A DNA stretch of 7,945 nucleotides from Pseudomonadota bacterium (GCA_023396625.1 JAEWVY010000346.1:1-7945); one strand, 5' to 3'; positions 1-7,201 are shown, counted from the first letter of the stretch. A program made the numbers and translations. Notes: a model not told the origin generated them from the letters alone.

Positions 1-6
1 GTCTGG

Positions 7-22
7 GGGACGCAGCCGTCCC
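7..22 (-). terminator. Possible terminator-like hairpin downstream of maeB
   Basis: Perfect inverted repeat GGGACG-CAGC-CGTCCC (6-bp stem, 4-nt loop), starting about 33 nt past the malic enzyme stop codon. On the minus-strand transcript it is followed by CCAGAC up to the window edge, so there is no U-tract and it is not a classical intrinsic terminator. It could be a 3' stabilising hairpin or chance in GC-rich DNA. An 8-bp palindrome GGTTAACC (23-30) lies directly beside it. Confidence 0.3.
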
Positions 23-55
23 GGTTAACCCCAATTCGCCCGGCAGCGTATTCGT

Positions 56-2362
56 TCAGCGTGCGACGCCGTTGGCGTCGGCCACGGCCAGTGCCGTCAT
101 GTTGATCACGCGCCGCACCGTGGCCGAGGGGGTGAGCACGTGGGCATTGGCGGCCGCGCCTAGCAGGATGGGGCCGACCGTGACGCCATGCCCTCCCGTG
201 ACCTTGAGCACGTTGAACAGAATGTTGGCCGCGTCCAGGCTGGGGCAGATCAGGATGTTCGCCTCGCCGCCCAGCGTGGTGTCCATCAGGGAGGCGCGGC
301 GGACGTCTTCCGACAGGGCCGCATCGCCCTGCAGCTCCCCGTCGCATTCGACGTCGGGCGCCAGGGCGGCGAAAAGATCGCGTGCCAGGCGCATCTTGCG
401 GGCGGTGGCCCGGTTGGAGGAACCGTAATTGGAGTGCGACAGAAAGGCCACCTTGGGCGGCAGACCGAAGCGGCGCACTTCCTCGGCCGCCATCTGGGCA
501 ATCTCCGCCAGCTCCTCGGCCGACGGGTCTTCGTTGACGAAGGTGTCCGCGATGAACAGGGTGTGCTTTTCCAGCATCAGGGCGTTGAGTGTGGCGAGTG
601 CCGAGGCGCCCCGCTTGAGGCCGATGATGTCGCGGATGTGGTCCAGATGCACATCGAAGCGGCCCACCAGACCGCACAGCAGGCCATCGGCATCGCCGAG
701 CCGGACCATCAGCGCGGCGATGGTGGTGGTGGAGCGGCGCACGGCGGCCTTGGCGGCCTCCGGCGTGACGCCACGGCGGCCCATGAGCTGATGGTAGGTT
801 TCCCAGTACTGGCGAAAGCGTGGGTCGTCCTCGGGGTTGACGCAGTCCACGTCCCGGCCCAGCTTCAGCCGCAGGCCCGCCTTGGCGATGCGTGCCTCGA
901 TCACCGCCGGACGGCCGATGAGGATGGGGCGCGCCAGGCCGTCCTCGATCACCATCTGGGCCGCGCGCAGCACGCGCTCGTCCTCGCCCTCGGCATAGGC
1001 GATCCGCTTGGCGGCGGGCGGGGCGGCGCGGGCGGCGTCGAACACGGGCTGCATCAGCATGCCGGTCGAATAGACGAAACGCGTGAGGCTCTGGCGGTAG
1101 GCCTCCATGTCGCGGATCGGGCGCGTGGCCACGCCCGAATCCGCTGCCGCCTGGGCCACGGCCGGCGCAATGCGCAGGATCAGGCGCGAATCAAACGGCG
1201 TGGGGATCAGGTAGTCCGTGCCGAACACCAGTTCCTTGCCGGCGTAGGCATTGGCCACTTCCTCGCTGATGTCGGCCTTGGCCAGGTCGGCGATCTGGCG
1301 CACGCAGGCCAGCTTCATGGCCTCGGTGATCTTGGTGGCGCCGCAGTCCAGCGCGCCGCGGAAGATGTAGGGGAAGCACAGCACGTTGTTGACCTGGTTG
1401 GGGTAGTCCGAACGGCCAGTGGCGATGATGCAGTCCGGGCGCACGGCCTTGGCCAGCTCAGGGCGGATCTCGGGTTCGGGGTTGGCCAGCGCCAGGATGA
1501 TGGGCTTGTCGGCCATGGTCCTGACCATGTCCTGCGTCAGCACGCCGGCGGTGGAGCAGCCCAGGAACACGTCGGCGCCCTTGACGATGTCGGCCAGGGT
1601 GCGCAGGTCGGTCTTCTGGGCGAAGCGCGCCTTGGATTCGTCGTAGCCGCCAGGGCGGCCCTCGTAGATCACGCCCTTGGAGTCGCAGGCGAACACGTTC
1701 TCCACGCGTACACCCAGACCCACCATCACGCCCAGGCAGGCCAGGGCTGCGGCACCCGCACCGGAGACCGCGACCTTCACGTCTTCGATGCGCTTGCCGA
1801 CCAGTTCCAGACCATTGAGCAGCGCGGCGCTGGAGATGATGGCCGTGCCGTGCTGGTCGTCGTGGAACACGGGGATGTTCATGCGCTCGCGCAGCTTCTT
1901 CTCGATGTAGAAGCACTCGGGCGCCTTGATGTCCTCCAGGTTCACGCCGCCCAGCGTGGGCTCCATGGCGGCGATGATGTCCACCAGCTTGTCCGGATCG
2001 TGCTCGTCCAGTTCGATGTCGAACACGTCCACGCCCGCGAATTTCTTGAACAGGCAGCCCTTGCCTTCCATCACCGGTTTGCCCGCCAGCGGCCCGATGT
2101 TGCCCAGGCCCAGCACGGCCGTGCCGTTGGTGATGACGCCCACCAGGTTGCCGCGCGAGGTGTATTCGGCCGCCAGCGTCGGGTCGGCCTGGATGTCCAG
2201 GCAGGGGTAGGCCACGCCGGGCGAATAGGCCAGCGACAGGTCACGCTGGTTGGACAGGGGCTTGGTGGCGTGGACCGAGATCTTGCCGCGCACGGGCAGG
2301 CGGTGGTAGTCGCGCGCCGCGTCGCGCAGGGCCAGTTCGGCGGGGGAAAGGGGGGCGGTCAT
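56..2362 (-). CDS. maeB: NADP-dependent malic enzyme with C-terminal phosphotransacetylase-like domain (MaeB type)
   Basis: Oxidatively decarboxylates malate to pyruvate with reduction of NADP, supplying pyruvate and NADPH in the cytoplasm. The 768-residue length matches the long MaeB class. The N-terminal malic domain (about 20-185) has AYSPGVAYPC (45-54) with the likely catalytic Tyr46, GKPVMEGKGCLFKKFAGVD (94-112) with the catalytic-region lysines, NLEDIKAPE (141-149), and the metal-site segment FHDDQHGTA (166-174). A Rossmann nucleotide-binding motif VSGAGAAALACL lies at 199-210. Residues about 430-765 resemble phosphate acetyltransferase (AEGEDERVLRAA 457-468; GGHGVTVGPILLG 723-735). In characterised MaeB proteins this domain is regulatory, not a working transacetylase. 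The start at 2362 is supported by GGAG six bases upstream. NADP rather than NAD preference is inferred from family type. It is separated by 148 bp from the purine operon and probably independent of it. Confidence 0.96.
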   Translation of the reverse strand: MTAPLSPAELALRDAARDYHRLPVRGKISVHATKPLSNQRDLSLAYSPGVAYPCLDIQADPTLAAEYTSRGNLVGVITNGTAVLGLGNIGPLAGKPVMEGKGCLFKKFAGVDVFDIELDEHDPDKLVDIIAAMEPTLGGVNLEDIKAPECFYIEKKLRERMNIPVFHDDQHGTAIISSAALLNGLELVGKRIEDVKVAVSGAGAAALACLGVMVGLGVRVENVFACDSKGVIYEGRPGGYDESKARFAQKTDLRTLADIVKGADVFLGCSTAGVLTQDMVRTMADKPIILALANPEPEIRPELAKAVRPDCIIATGRSDYPNQVNNVLCFPYIFRGALDCGATKITEAMKLACVRQIADLAKADISEEVANAYAGKELVFGTDYLIPTPFDSRLILRIAPAVAQAAADSGVATRPIRDMEAYRQSLTRFVYSTGMLMQPVFDAARAAPPAAKRIAYAEGEDERVLRAAQMVIEDGLARPILIGRPAVIEARIAKAGLRLKLGRDVDCVNPEDDPRFRQYWETYHQLMGRRGVTPEAAKAAVRRSTTTIAALMVRLGDADGLLCGLVGRFDVHLDHIRDIIGLKRGASALATLNALMLEKHTLFIADTFVNEDPSAEELAEIAQMAAEEVRRFGLPPKVAFLSHSNYGSSNRATARKMRLARDLFAALAPDVECDGELQGDAALSEDVRRASLMDTTLGGEANILICPSLDAANILFNVLKVTGGHGVTVGPILLGAAANAHVLTPSATVRRVINMTALAVADANGVAR

Positions 2363-2368
2363 GGGGGG

Positions 2369-2372
2369 CTCC
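2369..2372 (-). promoter_or_regulatory. Ribosome binding site of maeB
   Basis: On the minus strand this reads GGAG within CCCGGAGCCCCCC, six bases before the ATG. It is the clearest Shine-Dalgarno sequence among the minus-strand genes here and fixes the malic enzyme start at 2362. Confidence 0.6.
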
Positions 2373-2474
2373 GGGTTGCTGTCGTTGTGCGTTACTTTAT
2401 TCCTAAACCCGAAGGGCCCTTCCGTGGCCGGGCCAGGGCTTTGCCGGAGTGGCCGCGGACCTGGGCGAGGCCAT

Positions 2475-2495
2475 CGGCGGCCGAAATGGCCGTCG
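2475..2495 (-). terminator. GC-rich hairpin after the purine operon, weak terminator candidate
   Basis: CGGCGGCC-gaaat-GGCCGTCG can fold as an 8-bp stem with one internal mismatch and a 5-nt loop. It begins about 15 nt past the stop codon of the M20 gene, where a transcript end would be expected. On the minus strand it is not followed by a run of T, so intrinsic termination is doubtful. In DNA this GC-rich such stems also arise by chance. Confidence 0.3.
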
Positions 2496-2510
2496 GCCGC
2501 GCTGGAGGGC

Positions 2511-3734
2511 TCAGCCCAGCAGATCGCTGAGGCAGCGCGCGATCACCTTGGTCGCGCGGCGCAGGTCCTCCAGCTCCAGCCGCTCGTCGGCGCGCTTGGC
2601 ATGGGATTCGAGCACGGTGCGCGGGCCGGCGCCGTAGATCACGCCGGGAATGCCACGTTCGCAGAACAGCCGCACGTCCGTGTAGAGAGGGGTGCCCACG
2701 GCCGGGATGTCTTCGCCGAACACGGCTTTCCCATGCTTCTGGATGGCGTCCACCAGAGCCTGGTTGCCCGGCAGCGGCTTCATCGCATGGGCCAGCAGGA
2801 TGCGCTTGACGTCCACGGTGATGCCGGGGTAGCGTGCCGCGGCCTCCTGGATGACCCGGCGCAGCGCGGCCTCGACTTCCACCGGGTTTTCCTCCGGGAT
2901 CATGCGGCGGTCCAGCTTGAGGCGCACGCGGCCCGGAATCACGTTGGTGTTGGTGCCGCCCTCGATCCACCCGACGTTCAGGTAGGGGTGGGTGATGCCC
3001 TCGACCCCGGAACGGACTTGCTTGTACAGGGTGTTCTGGGCGTACAGCGCGTCGAGAATGCCCACCGTCGCCTGCAAGGCATCCACGCCCGAGTCGGGGA
3101 TGGCCGCATGGGCCATTTTGCCGTGCACGGTCACTTCCAGCTGCAGGCAGCCGTTGTGTGCCGTCACGACCTGGTAGCTGAAGCCCGCGGCGATCATCAG
3201 GTCGGGGTGGACGATCTGGTGCCGCAGGAGCCAACCGGGCCCGAGTTCACCGCCAAACTCCTCGTCGTAGGTGAACAGCAGCTCGACGCTGCCGGCCTTG
3301 GGCTTGGCCACGGCTTCCAGTGCCCGAACGGCAAAGGTGTAGGTGGAGAAATCGCTCTTGCTCACGGCCGCGGCACGGCCGTAGATCCGGCCGCCGTCGA
3401 TGTCCCCGCCGTAAGGGTCGTGGGTCCAGCCTTCGCCGGGGGGCACCACATCGCCGTGGGCGTTGAGCAGCACGGTCCGCCCGGGGCCGTAGGATCGGCG
3501 CACTACCAGATTGGTGATGCTCTCCAGGCCTGCCGCGCGGACCTCGGCCTCGGGCACGGGGTGTTTCTCGGCCTCCAGGCCAAATGCGTGCAGCAGCGCG
3601 GCGGTCCGTTCGGCGTGGGGGGCGTTGTTGCCCGGTGGCGTGTCGGTGGGGACACGGATCAGCTCCTGAAGAAAGCGCACTTGTTCATCGAAATGCGCGT
3701 CAATCCAGGCATCGAGTCGTTCGTGGAGAGGCAT
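2511..3734 (-). CDS. M20-family metallohydrolase (ArgE/DapE-like), substrate unassigned
   Basis: A 407-residue cytoplasmic peptidase/deacylase-like hydrolase. It has the first M20 motif NAHGDVVP (91-98; His93, Asp95), the acidic pair YDEEFGGELG (156-165; Glu158-Glu159), the lid-domain motif GKMAHAAIPDSGVDA (205-219; His208), GGTNTNVIPG (259-268) and the late ligand His378 in LESHAKRADE. The usual GRGAADMKG segment instead reads GRAAAVSKSDF (119-129), and no Glu is seen where the later VGEP-like motif belongs (IAAGFSYQ, 181-188). The metal site is therefore not canonical. It is the last gene of the purine operon, 20 bp after the UraD-AllC fusion, with only a weak GGAA-like ribosome site. Its position suggests a role after allantoate, for example on ureidoglycolate or another ureido/carbamoyl compound, but that is inference. 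Family call is firm; function is open. Confidence 0.85.
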   Translation of the reverse strand: MPLHERLDAWIDAHFDEQVRFLQELIRVPTDTPPGNNAPHAERTAALLHAFGLEAEKHPVPEAEVRAAGLESITNLVVRRSYGPGRTVLLNAHGDVVPPGEGWTHDPYGGDIDGGRIYGRAAAVSKSDFSTYTFAVRALEAVAKPKAGSVELLFTYDEEFGGELGPGWLLRHQIVHPDLMIAAGFSYQVVTAHNGCLQLEVTVHGKMAHAAIPDSGVDALQATVGILDALYAQNTLYKQVRSGVEGITHPYLNVGWIEGGTNTNVIPGRVRLKLDRRMIPEENPVEVEAALRRVIQEAAARYPGITVDVKRILLAHAMKPLPGNQALVDAIQKHGKAVFGEDIPAVGTPLYTDVRLFCERGIPGVIYGAGPRTVLESHAKRADERLELEDLRRATKVIARCLSDLLG

Positions 3735-3754
3735 GGGAAGTCGTTCCGTGAAGA

Positions 3755-5527
3755 TCAGGATTCGGTGGCCAGCTGGTCCAGCAGACAGGAAAAGGCGTCC
3801 ACCGCCAGTTGCATGTCGTCGCTGGTGGTGCTTTCCAGCGGGTTGTGGCTGATGCCGGCGTTCTGGCCTCGCACGAACAGCATGGCCTGGGGCAGGATCT
3901 GGTGCAGTTTCATGGCATCGTGGCCAGCACCGCTGGGCAGGTGGAACAGGGGCACGCCCAGGGCTTGCACCGCCCGCTCCCAGCGGGCCTGCCAGGCGGG
4001 CGCGCTGGGAGCGGCGGCGACACGCATGGTTTCGTCGAGAGTGTGGCGCAGCTGGCGCCGGTCGCAGATCTCGGCGAGCGAGGCCAGCACGTCGCGCACC
4101 AGGGCGTCGCGCTGGGCGTCGTTCGGTGCCCGCAGGTCCAGGGTGAACCGGCAGCGCCCGGGCACGACGTTGGTGGAGCCGTTGGGCACCAGGACCTGCC
4201 CCACGGTGGCGACGGAATCACGATCCGCTGCCGCCCGTTTTTCCGCGGCGAGGATCAGCTCGGCCACCGCGGCGGCGGCATCGCGGCGCCGGTTCATGGG
4301 GGTGGTGCCCGCGTGACTGGCCATGCCGATGACTTCACCTGCGCAGCGCACGCTGCCGTTGATCGAGGTCACGATGCCCAGCGGCAGGTTCAGTTCATTG
4401 AGCACGGGTCCCTGCTCAATATGAACTTCGACGAAGCCGAGATAGCGGGACGGGTCCCGCCGCAGCCTGGGGATGTCCTCCACGCACAGCCCCGCGTGCC
4501 GCATCGTCTCGCGCAGCGTCAGGCCCTCCGCGTCCTGCAGATCCAGCCACTGGGGCGCGAAATCCCCGACCAGTGCGCTCGACCCCAGGAAGGTGGTCGC
4601 GTAGCGTTGACCCTCTTCCTCGGAAAAGGCCACCACTTCGACGGCGAAGGGCAGGCGGCGCTTGCGGCGCGACAGCTCGCGCACACAGGCCATGGGCACG
4701 AAGATGCCCAGCCGGCCATCGTATTTGCCGCCGTTGCGCACCGTGTCGAAGTGCGATCCGGTCAGCAGTGCCCGGGCGTTCTCCCGGTCTGCGTGGTAGC
4801 GGCCCACCACGTTGCCCACGGCGTCGATTTCCACTTCGTCGAAACCGCAGTCGCGCATCCAGTGGCTGATCCGCTGCGCGCAGGCCCGGTGCGCCTCCGT
4901 CAGGTAAGTCACCGTGAGCTGGCCATTTTCGGCGAAGCCCGGATCGCTGTGCTGCGCCAGCCTTTCCTGCCAGTCCCACACGTCGTTGCCCAGCGTGGGT
5001 TCGACGCCGAACTTGTCATTCAACCGGATCTCGGCAATCCGGTGGATCTGGCGCAGGCATTCCTGCAGTTCCGCGTCGGGGTGGTCCTGCAGGCGCCGCT
5101 CGAAGCTGGCGATGATGGCCTGGCGGGACAGGCCATTGCCGCGCGGGCCGCGCACCGCCAGGATGAACGGCCAGCCAAAACGGGCGTTGTATTCGGCGTT
5201 GAGCTGCTGGATGCGCTCGAACTCCGCCGGGGTGCAGTCGGTCAGGCCCGCCTGGCGCTGTTCGTGGGTGGACTCGGTGGTCAGGGTCCGGCTGACCATG
5301 GCCTTGCCCGCGAGTTCCGGGTGGGCGCGAACCAGGGCCAGCTGCGCGTCACGACCGGCTTGCGCGAGCACCTGCGTCATCACGTGCTTGAGGTGGGGGA
5401 GGGACGCGAACGGACGGGCGGCCAGGGCCCGTTCCACGATCCAGGGGCTGTGCTCGTACAGACCGTCGAGCATCCGCGCGGCTTCGGCGGCGGGGGCGGC
5501 ATTGAGCTGCGAAAGGGTCAGGGTCAT
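3755..5527 (-). CDS. Fused OHCU decarboxylase (UraD) and allantoate amidohydrolase (AllC)
   Basis: A 590-residue two-domain protein. Residues about 8-170 form a UraD domain that decarboxylates 2-oxo-4-hydroxy-4-carboxy-5-ureidoimidazoline to S-allantoin. It shows YEHSPWIVE (24-32), the active-site motif AHPELAGK (68-75; His69), TESTHEQ (84-90; Glu85, Gln90), FGWPFILAVRG (117-127) and IHRIAEIRL (161-169). Residues about 183-588 form an M20-type allantoate amidohydrolase, with SHFDTV (258-263), NGGKYDGRLG (265-274; Asp270), FSEEEG (301-306), VEVHIEQGPVL (366-376; His369), GMASHAGTTPM (401-411), GSTNVVPG (450-457), PSGAGHDAM (531-539; His536) and GISHNPLE (558-565; His561). All expected metal and substrate motifs are present, so both halves look active. 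The two domains join with little linker and no frame break. The gene lies 8 bp after puuE with no evident Shine-Dalgarno, suggesting translational coupling. AllC acts two steps after UraD; the enzyme between is the neighbouring allantoinase. Confidence 0.93.
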   Translation of the reverse strand: MTLTLSQLNAAPAAEAARMLDGLYEHSPWIVERALAARPFASLPHLKHVMTQVLAQAGRDAQLALVRAHPELAGKAMVSRTLTTESTHEQRQAGLTDCTPAEFERIQQLNAEYNARFGWPFILAVRGPRGNGLSRQAIIASFERRLQDHPDAELQECLRQIHRIAEIRLNDKFGVEPTLGNDVWDWQERLAQHSDPGFAENGQLTVTYLTEAHRACAQRISHWMRDCGFDEVEIDAVGNVVGRYHADRENARALLTGSHFDTVRNGGKYDGRLGIFVPMACVRELSRRKRRLPFAVEVVAFSEEEGQRYATTFLGSSALVGDFAPQWLDLQDAEGLTLRETMRHAGLCVEDIPRLRRDPSRYLGFVEVHIEQGPVLNELNLPLGIVTSINGSVRCAGEVIGMASHAGTTPMNRRRDAAAAVAELILAAEKRAAADRDSVATVGQVLVPNGSTNVVPGRCRFTLDLRAPNDAQRDALVRDVLASLAEICDRRQLRHTLDETMRVAAAPSAPAWQARWERAVQALGVPLFHLPSGAGHDAMKLHQILPQAMLFVRGQNAGISHNPLESTTSDDMQLAVDAFSCLLDQLATES

Positions 5528-5535
5528 GGTGGGGC

Positions 5536-6498
5536 TCAGGCGGCGTCGCGGAAGGGGTGGACCTGCTGCCAGTGGCGCGCGATGTCGATGCGGCGGCAGA
5601 CCCAGACGTGCTCGTGGCGGGCGATGTGGTCCAGGAAGCGTTGCAGCGCGACGATGCGGCCGGGGCGGCCGAGCAGGCGGCAGTGCATGCCCACACTCAG
5701 CATCTTCGGCCGGTTTTCGCCGTCTGGATCACCTTCGGCGTAGAGCGCGTCGAAGCTGTCGCGCAGGTAGGTGAAGAAGTCATCGGCTTGGGAAAAGCCC
5801 TGGGGCAGGGCAAACCGCATGTCGTTCGTGTCCAGTGTGTAGGGGACCACCAGACGCGGCACGACGGTGCCGTCGGTCTTGCGGACTTTCATCCAGAAAG
5901 GCAGGTCGTCACCGTAGTAGTCGCTGTCGTATTCGAAGCCGCCGAAGTCGGCGACCAGGCGGCGGGTGTTGGGGCTGTCGCGGCCCGTGTACCAGCCCAG
6001 GGGGCGTTCACCGGTGAGGTCGAGGATGGCCTGCACGCCCCGGCGCATGTGCTCGCGCTCGGTCGCTTCATCGACGGCCTGGTAACTGATCCAGCGCCAG
6101 CCGTGGCAGGCAATTTCGTGGCCCAGCGCTTTGAAAGCGGCGGTGACTTCGGGGTGGCGTTGCAGGGCCATGCCCACGCCAAACACCGTCAGTGGCAGCC
6201 CCCGGCGCTCGAACTCGCGCAGGATGCGCCAGACGCCTGCACGGGAGCCGTACTCGTAGAGGCTCTCCATGCTCATGTGCCGGTCCGGGTAACTGGCCGG
6301 ACTGGCCATCTCCGACAGGAACTGTTCGGAGCCCGGGTCCCCGTGCAGCGTGGCGTTTTCCCCGCCTTCCTCGTAGTTCAGCACGAATTGCACCGCGAGG
6401 CGGGCGCCGCCGGGCCATTGGGCATGCACCGGGCGGCGGCCGTGGCCGACCAGGTCGCGGGGGTAGGGGGCGGTGGCGTCGTAAGTCGCTGGCTTCAT
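5536..6498 (-). CDS. puuE: Allantoinase of the PuuE (polysaccharide-deacetylase-like) family
   Basis: Hydrolyses S-allantoin to allantoate in the cytoplasm. The 320-residue length and motifs match PuuE and not the amidohydrolase-type AllB: YPRDLVGHGRRP (12-23), FVLNYEEGGEN (38-48), MSMESLYEYGSRAG (75-88), GHEIACHGWRWISYQ (126-140), WYTGRDSPNTRRL (169-181), YDSDYYGDDLPFW (190-202) and GMHCRLLGRPGR (270-281). There is no signal peptide, consistent with a cytosolic ureide enzyme and not a cell-wall deacetylase. Its ATG overlaps the stop of the upstream regulator gene as ATGA. No Shine-Dalgarno is visible, so translation is probably coupled. It carries out the step between the two activities of the downstream fusion protein. 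A chitin or peptidoglycan deacetylase is unlikely given these motifs and the neighbours. Confidence 0.94.
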   Translation of the reverse strand: MKPATYDATAPYPRDLVGHGRRPVHAQWPGGARLAVQFVLNYEEGGENATLHGDPGSEQFLSEMASPASYPDRHMSMESLYEYGSRAGVWRILREFERRGLPLTVFGVGMALQRHPEVTAAFKALGHEIACHGWRWISYQAVDEATEREHMRRGVQAILDLTGERPLGWYTGRDSPNTRRLVADFGGFEYDSDYYGDDLPFWMKVRKTDGTVVPRLVVPYTLDTNDMRFALPQGFSQADDFFTYLRDSFDALYAEGDPDGENRPKMLSVGMHCRLLGRPGRIVALQRFLDHIARHEHVWVCRRIDIARHWQQVHPFRDAA

Positions 6499-7160
6499 GA
6501 CAGGGCAAGGGAAATGTCGTGGGTGGGGACCTTGCGGTCGAAGGTCAGGCTGGCCTCGACGTGGGCCAGGTGTTCGGTCATCAGGCGCACGGCGAGGGCC
6601 TCGTCCCTCGCCGCCAGCGCGGCCACGATGGCGCCGTGCTCCTCGCTGGAGTGCTCCGCGGCGCTGTGGGTCTGGTACATCAGCGTGATGAGGGCGCAGC
6701 GCGAGATCAGTTCCCCGAGCAGTTGGGCGAGCACGGTGTTGCCCATCAGCTCGGCCATGCGGACATGGAAATCACCGAGCAGGCTGGTGCGGTCCGCCAC
6801 GTCCTCGCGTTCGACGGCCTGCCGCTCCCGCGCGACGTGGTCTTCGAGCGCCTGAATTTTTTGAGGCGTGACCTCGCGCACGAAGGCGCGTGTCATTTCC
6901 GTCTCCAGCATGCGGCGCACGGCAAACACCTGACGCGCCTCGTCTGTCGAAGGGGCCGCCACGAAGGCGCCGCGCGCGGGCTCCATGCGGACGAGTCGGT
7001 TTTGCGCCAGCTGAAACAGCGCCTGACGCACCAGTGTGCGCGAGACGCCGAAATGGTCGGCGAGCTTCTGCTCGGCGAGCTTGCTGCCAGGCTGCAGGCG
7101 GTGCTCGACGATGGCCCGGGTCAGCGCCCCGACGATGGCGCCCGTGCTGGTTGCTTCCAT
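6495..7160 (-). CDS. GntR-family transcriptional regulator, FCD (FadR) subfamily
   Basis: A 221-residue DNA-binding regulator, first gene of the purine operon. The N-terminal winged helix-turn-helix (about 8-70) shows LQPGSKLAEQKLADHFGVSRTL (22-43), with VSRTLVRQALFQL as the recognition region and RLVRMEPARGAFVA (55-68) as the wing. The C-terminal FCD ligand-binding domain (about 75-205) has DFHVRMAELMGN (130-141; His132), EEHGAIVAAL (173-182; His175) and EHLAHVEASL (196-205; His197). The three His residues are spaced as in metal-binding FCD domains, although the Asp normally four residues before the first His is a Leu here. The start at 7160 is chosen because no other in-frame ATG or GTG occurs before the upstream stop; no clear ribosome site is seen. 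The likely role is autoregulation and control of uraH by a purine-catabolism intermediate; the effector is unknown. Confidence 0.9.
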   Translation of the reverse strand: MEATSTGAIVGALTRAIVEHRLQPGSKLAEQKLADHFGVSRTLVRQALFQLAQNRLVRMEPARGAFVAAPSTDEARQVFAVRRMLETEMTRAFVREVTPQKIQALEDHVARERQAVEREDVADRTSLLGDFHVRMAELMGNTVLAQLLGELISRCALITLMYQTHSAAEHSSEEHGAIVAALAARDEALAVRLMTEHLAHVEASLTFDRKVPTHDISLALS

Positions 7161-7185
7161 GCCGCCATGATAGAAGGAAATCCGA

Positions 7186-7201
7186 AAAGTGTATACACTT
7201 T
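7186..7201. promoter_or_regulatory. Perfect 16-bp palindrome, probable GntR/FCD operator
   Basis: AAAGTGTATACACTTT is identical to its reverse complement across all 16 bases. Its core GTGTATACAC fits the short GT...AC palindromes recognised by FadR-type GntR proteins. It is centred about 33 bp before the regulator start codon and about 48 bp before the uraH start codon, so a bound dimer could block both promoters. I saw no second copy elsewhere in the window, including the gap before maeB. Binding by the adjacent regulator is inferred. Confidence 0.75.

Larger units (their letters stand above)
2363..2510. other. Intergenic gap between the M20 hydrolase gene and maeB
   Basis: 148 bp separate the end of the purine operon from maeB. 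It must hold either the maeB promoter or readthrough sequence. An A/T-richer patch (about 2391-2406; AATAAAGTAAC on the minus strand) is the most promoter-like stretch, but I see no convincing -35/-10 pair. The gap also contains a perfect 12-bp palindrome GAAGGGCCCTTC (2411-2422) and a GC-rich hairpin (2475-2495). No ORF with family resemblance was seen. Confidence 0.6.

Noticed and set aside
2411..2422. GAAGGGCCCTTC palindrome as a second operator
   Set aside because: It does not resemble the GTGTATACAC core and is the kind of short palindrome expected by chance in GC-rich DNA.
188..2530. A 780-codon plus-strand open frame opposite maeB
   Set aside because: It is antisense to a clear MaeB gene, is dominated by Gly, His, Gln, Val and Arg in the way of GC-rich shadow frames, and has no recognisable motif.
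2361..4316. A 651-codon plus-strand frame across the M20 gene and part of the UraD-AllC gene
   Set aside because: It spans two well-supported minus-strand genes and their gap, has shadow-type composition, and matches no family.
3809..5743. A 644-codon plus-strand frame opposite the UraD-AllC gene
   Set aside because: It is an antisense shadow of a gene whose catalytic motifs are all intact.
5557..6855. A 432-codon plus-strand frame opposite puuE and gntR
   Set aside because: It crosses the boundary between two real minus-strand genes and has no domain resemblance.
7192..7199. TATACA/TACACT inside the palindrome as a -10 promoter element
   Set aside because: Only 4 of 6 bases match the consensus, and no TTGACA-like hexamer lies 16-18 bp away in either direction.
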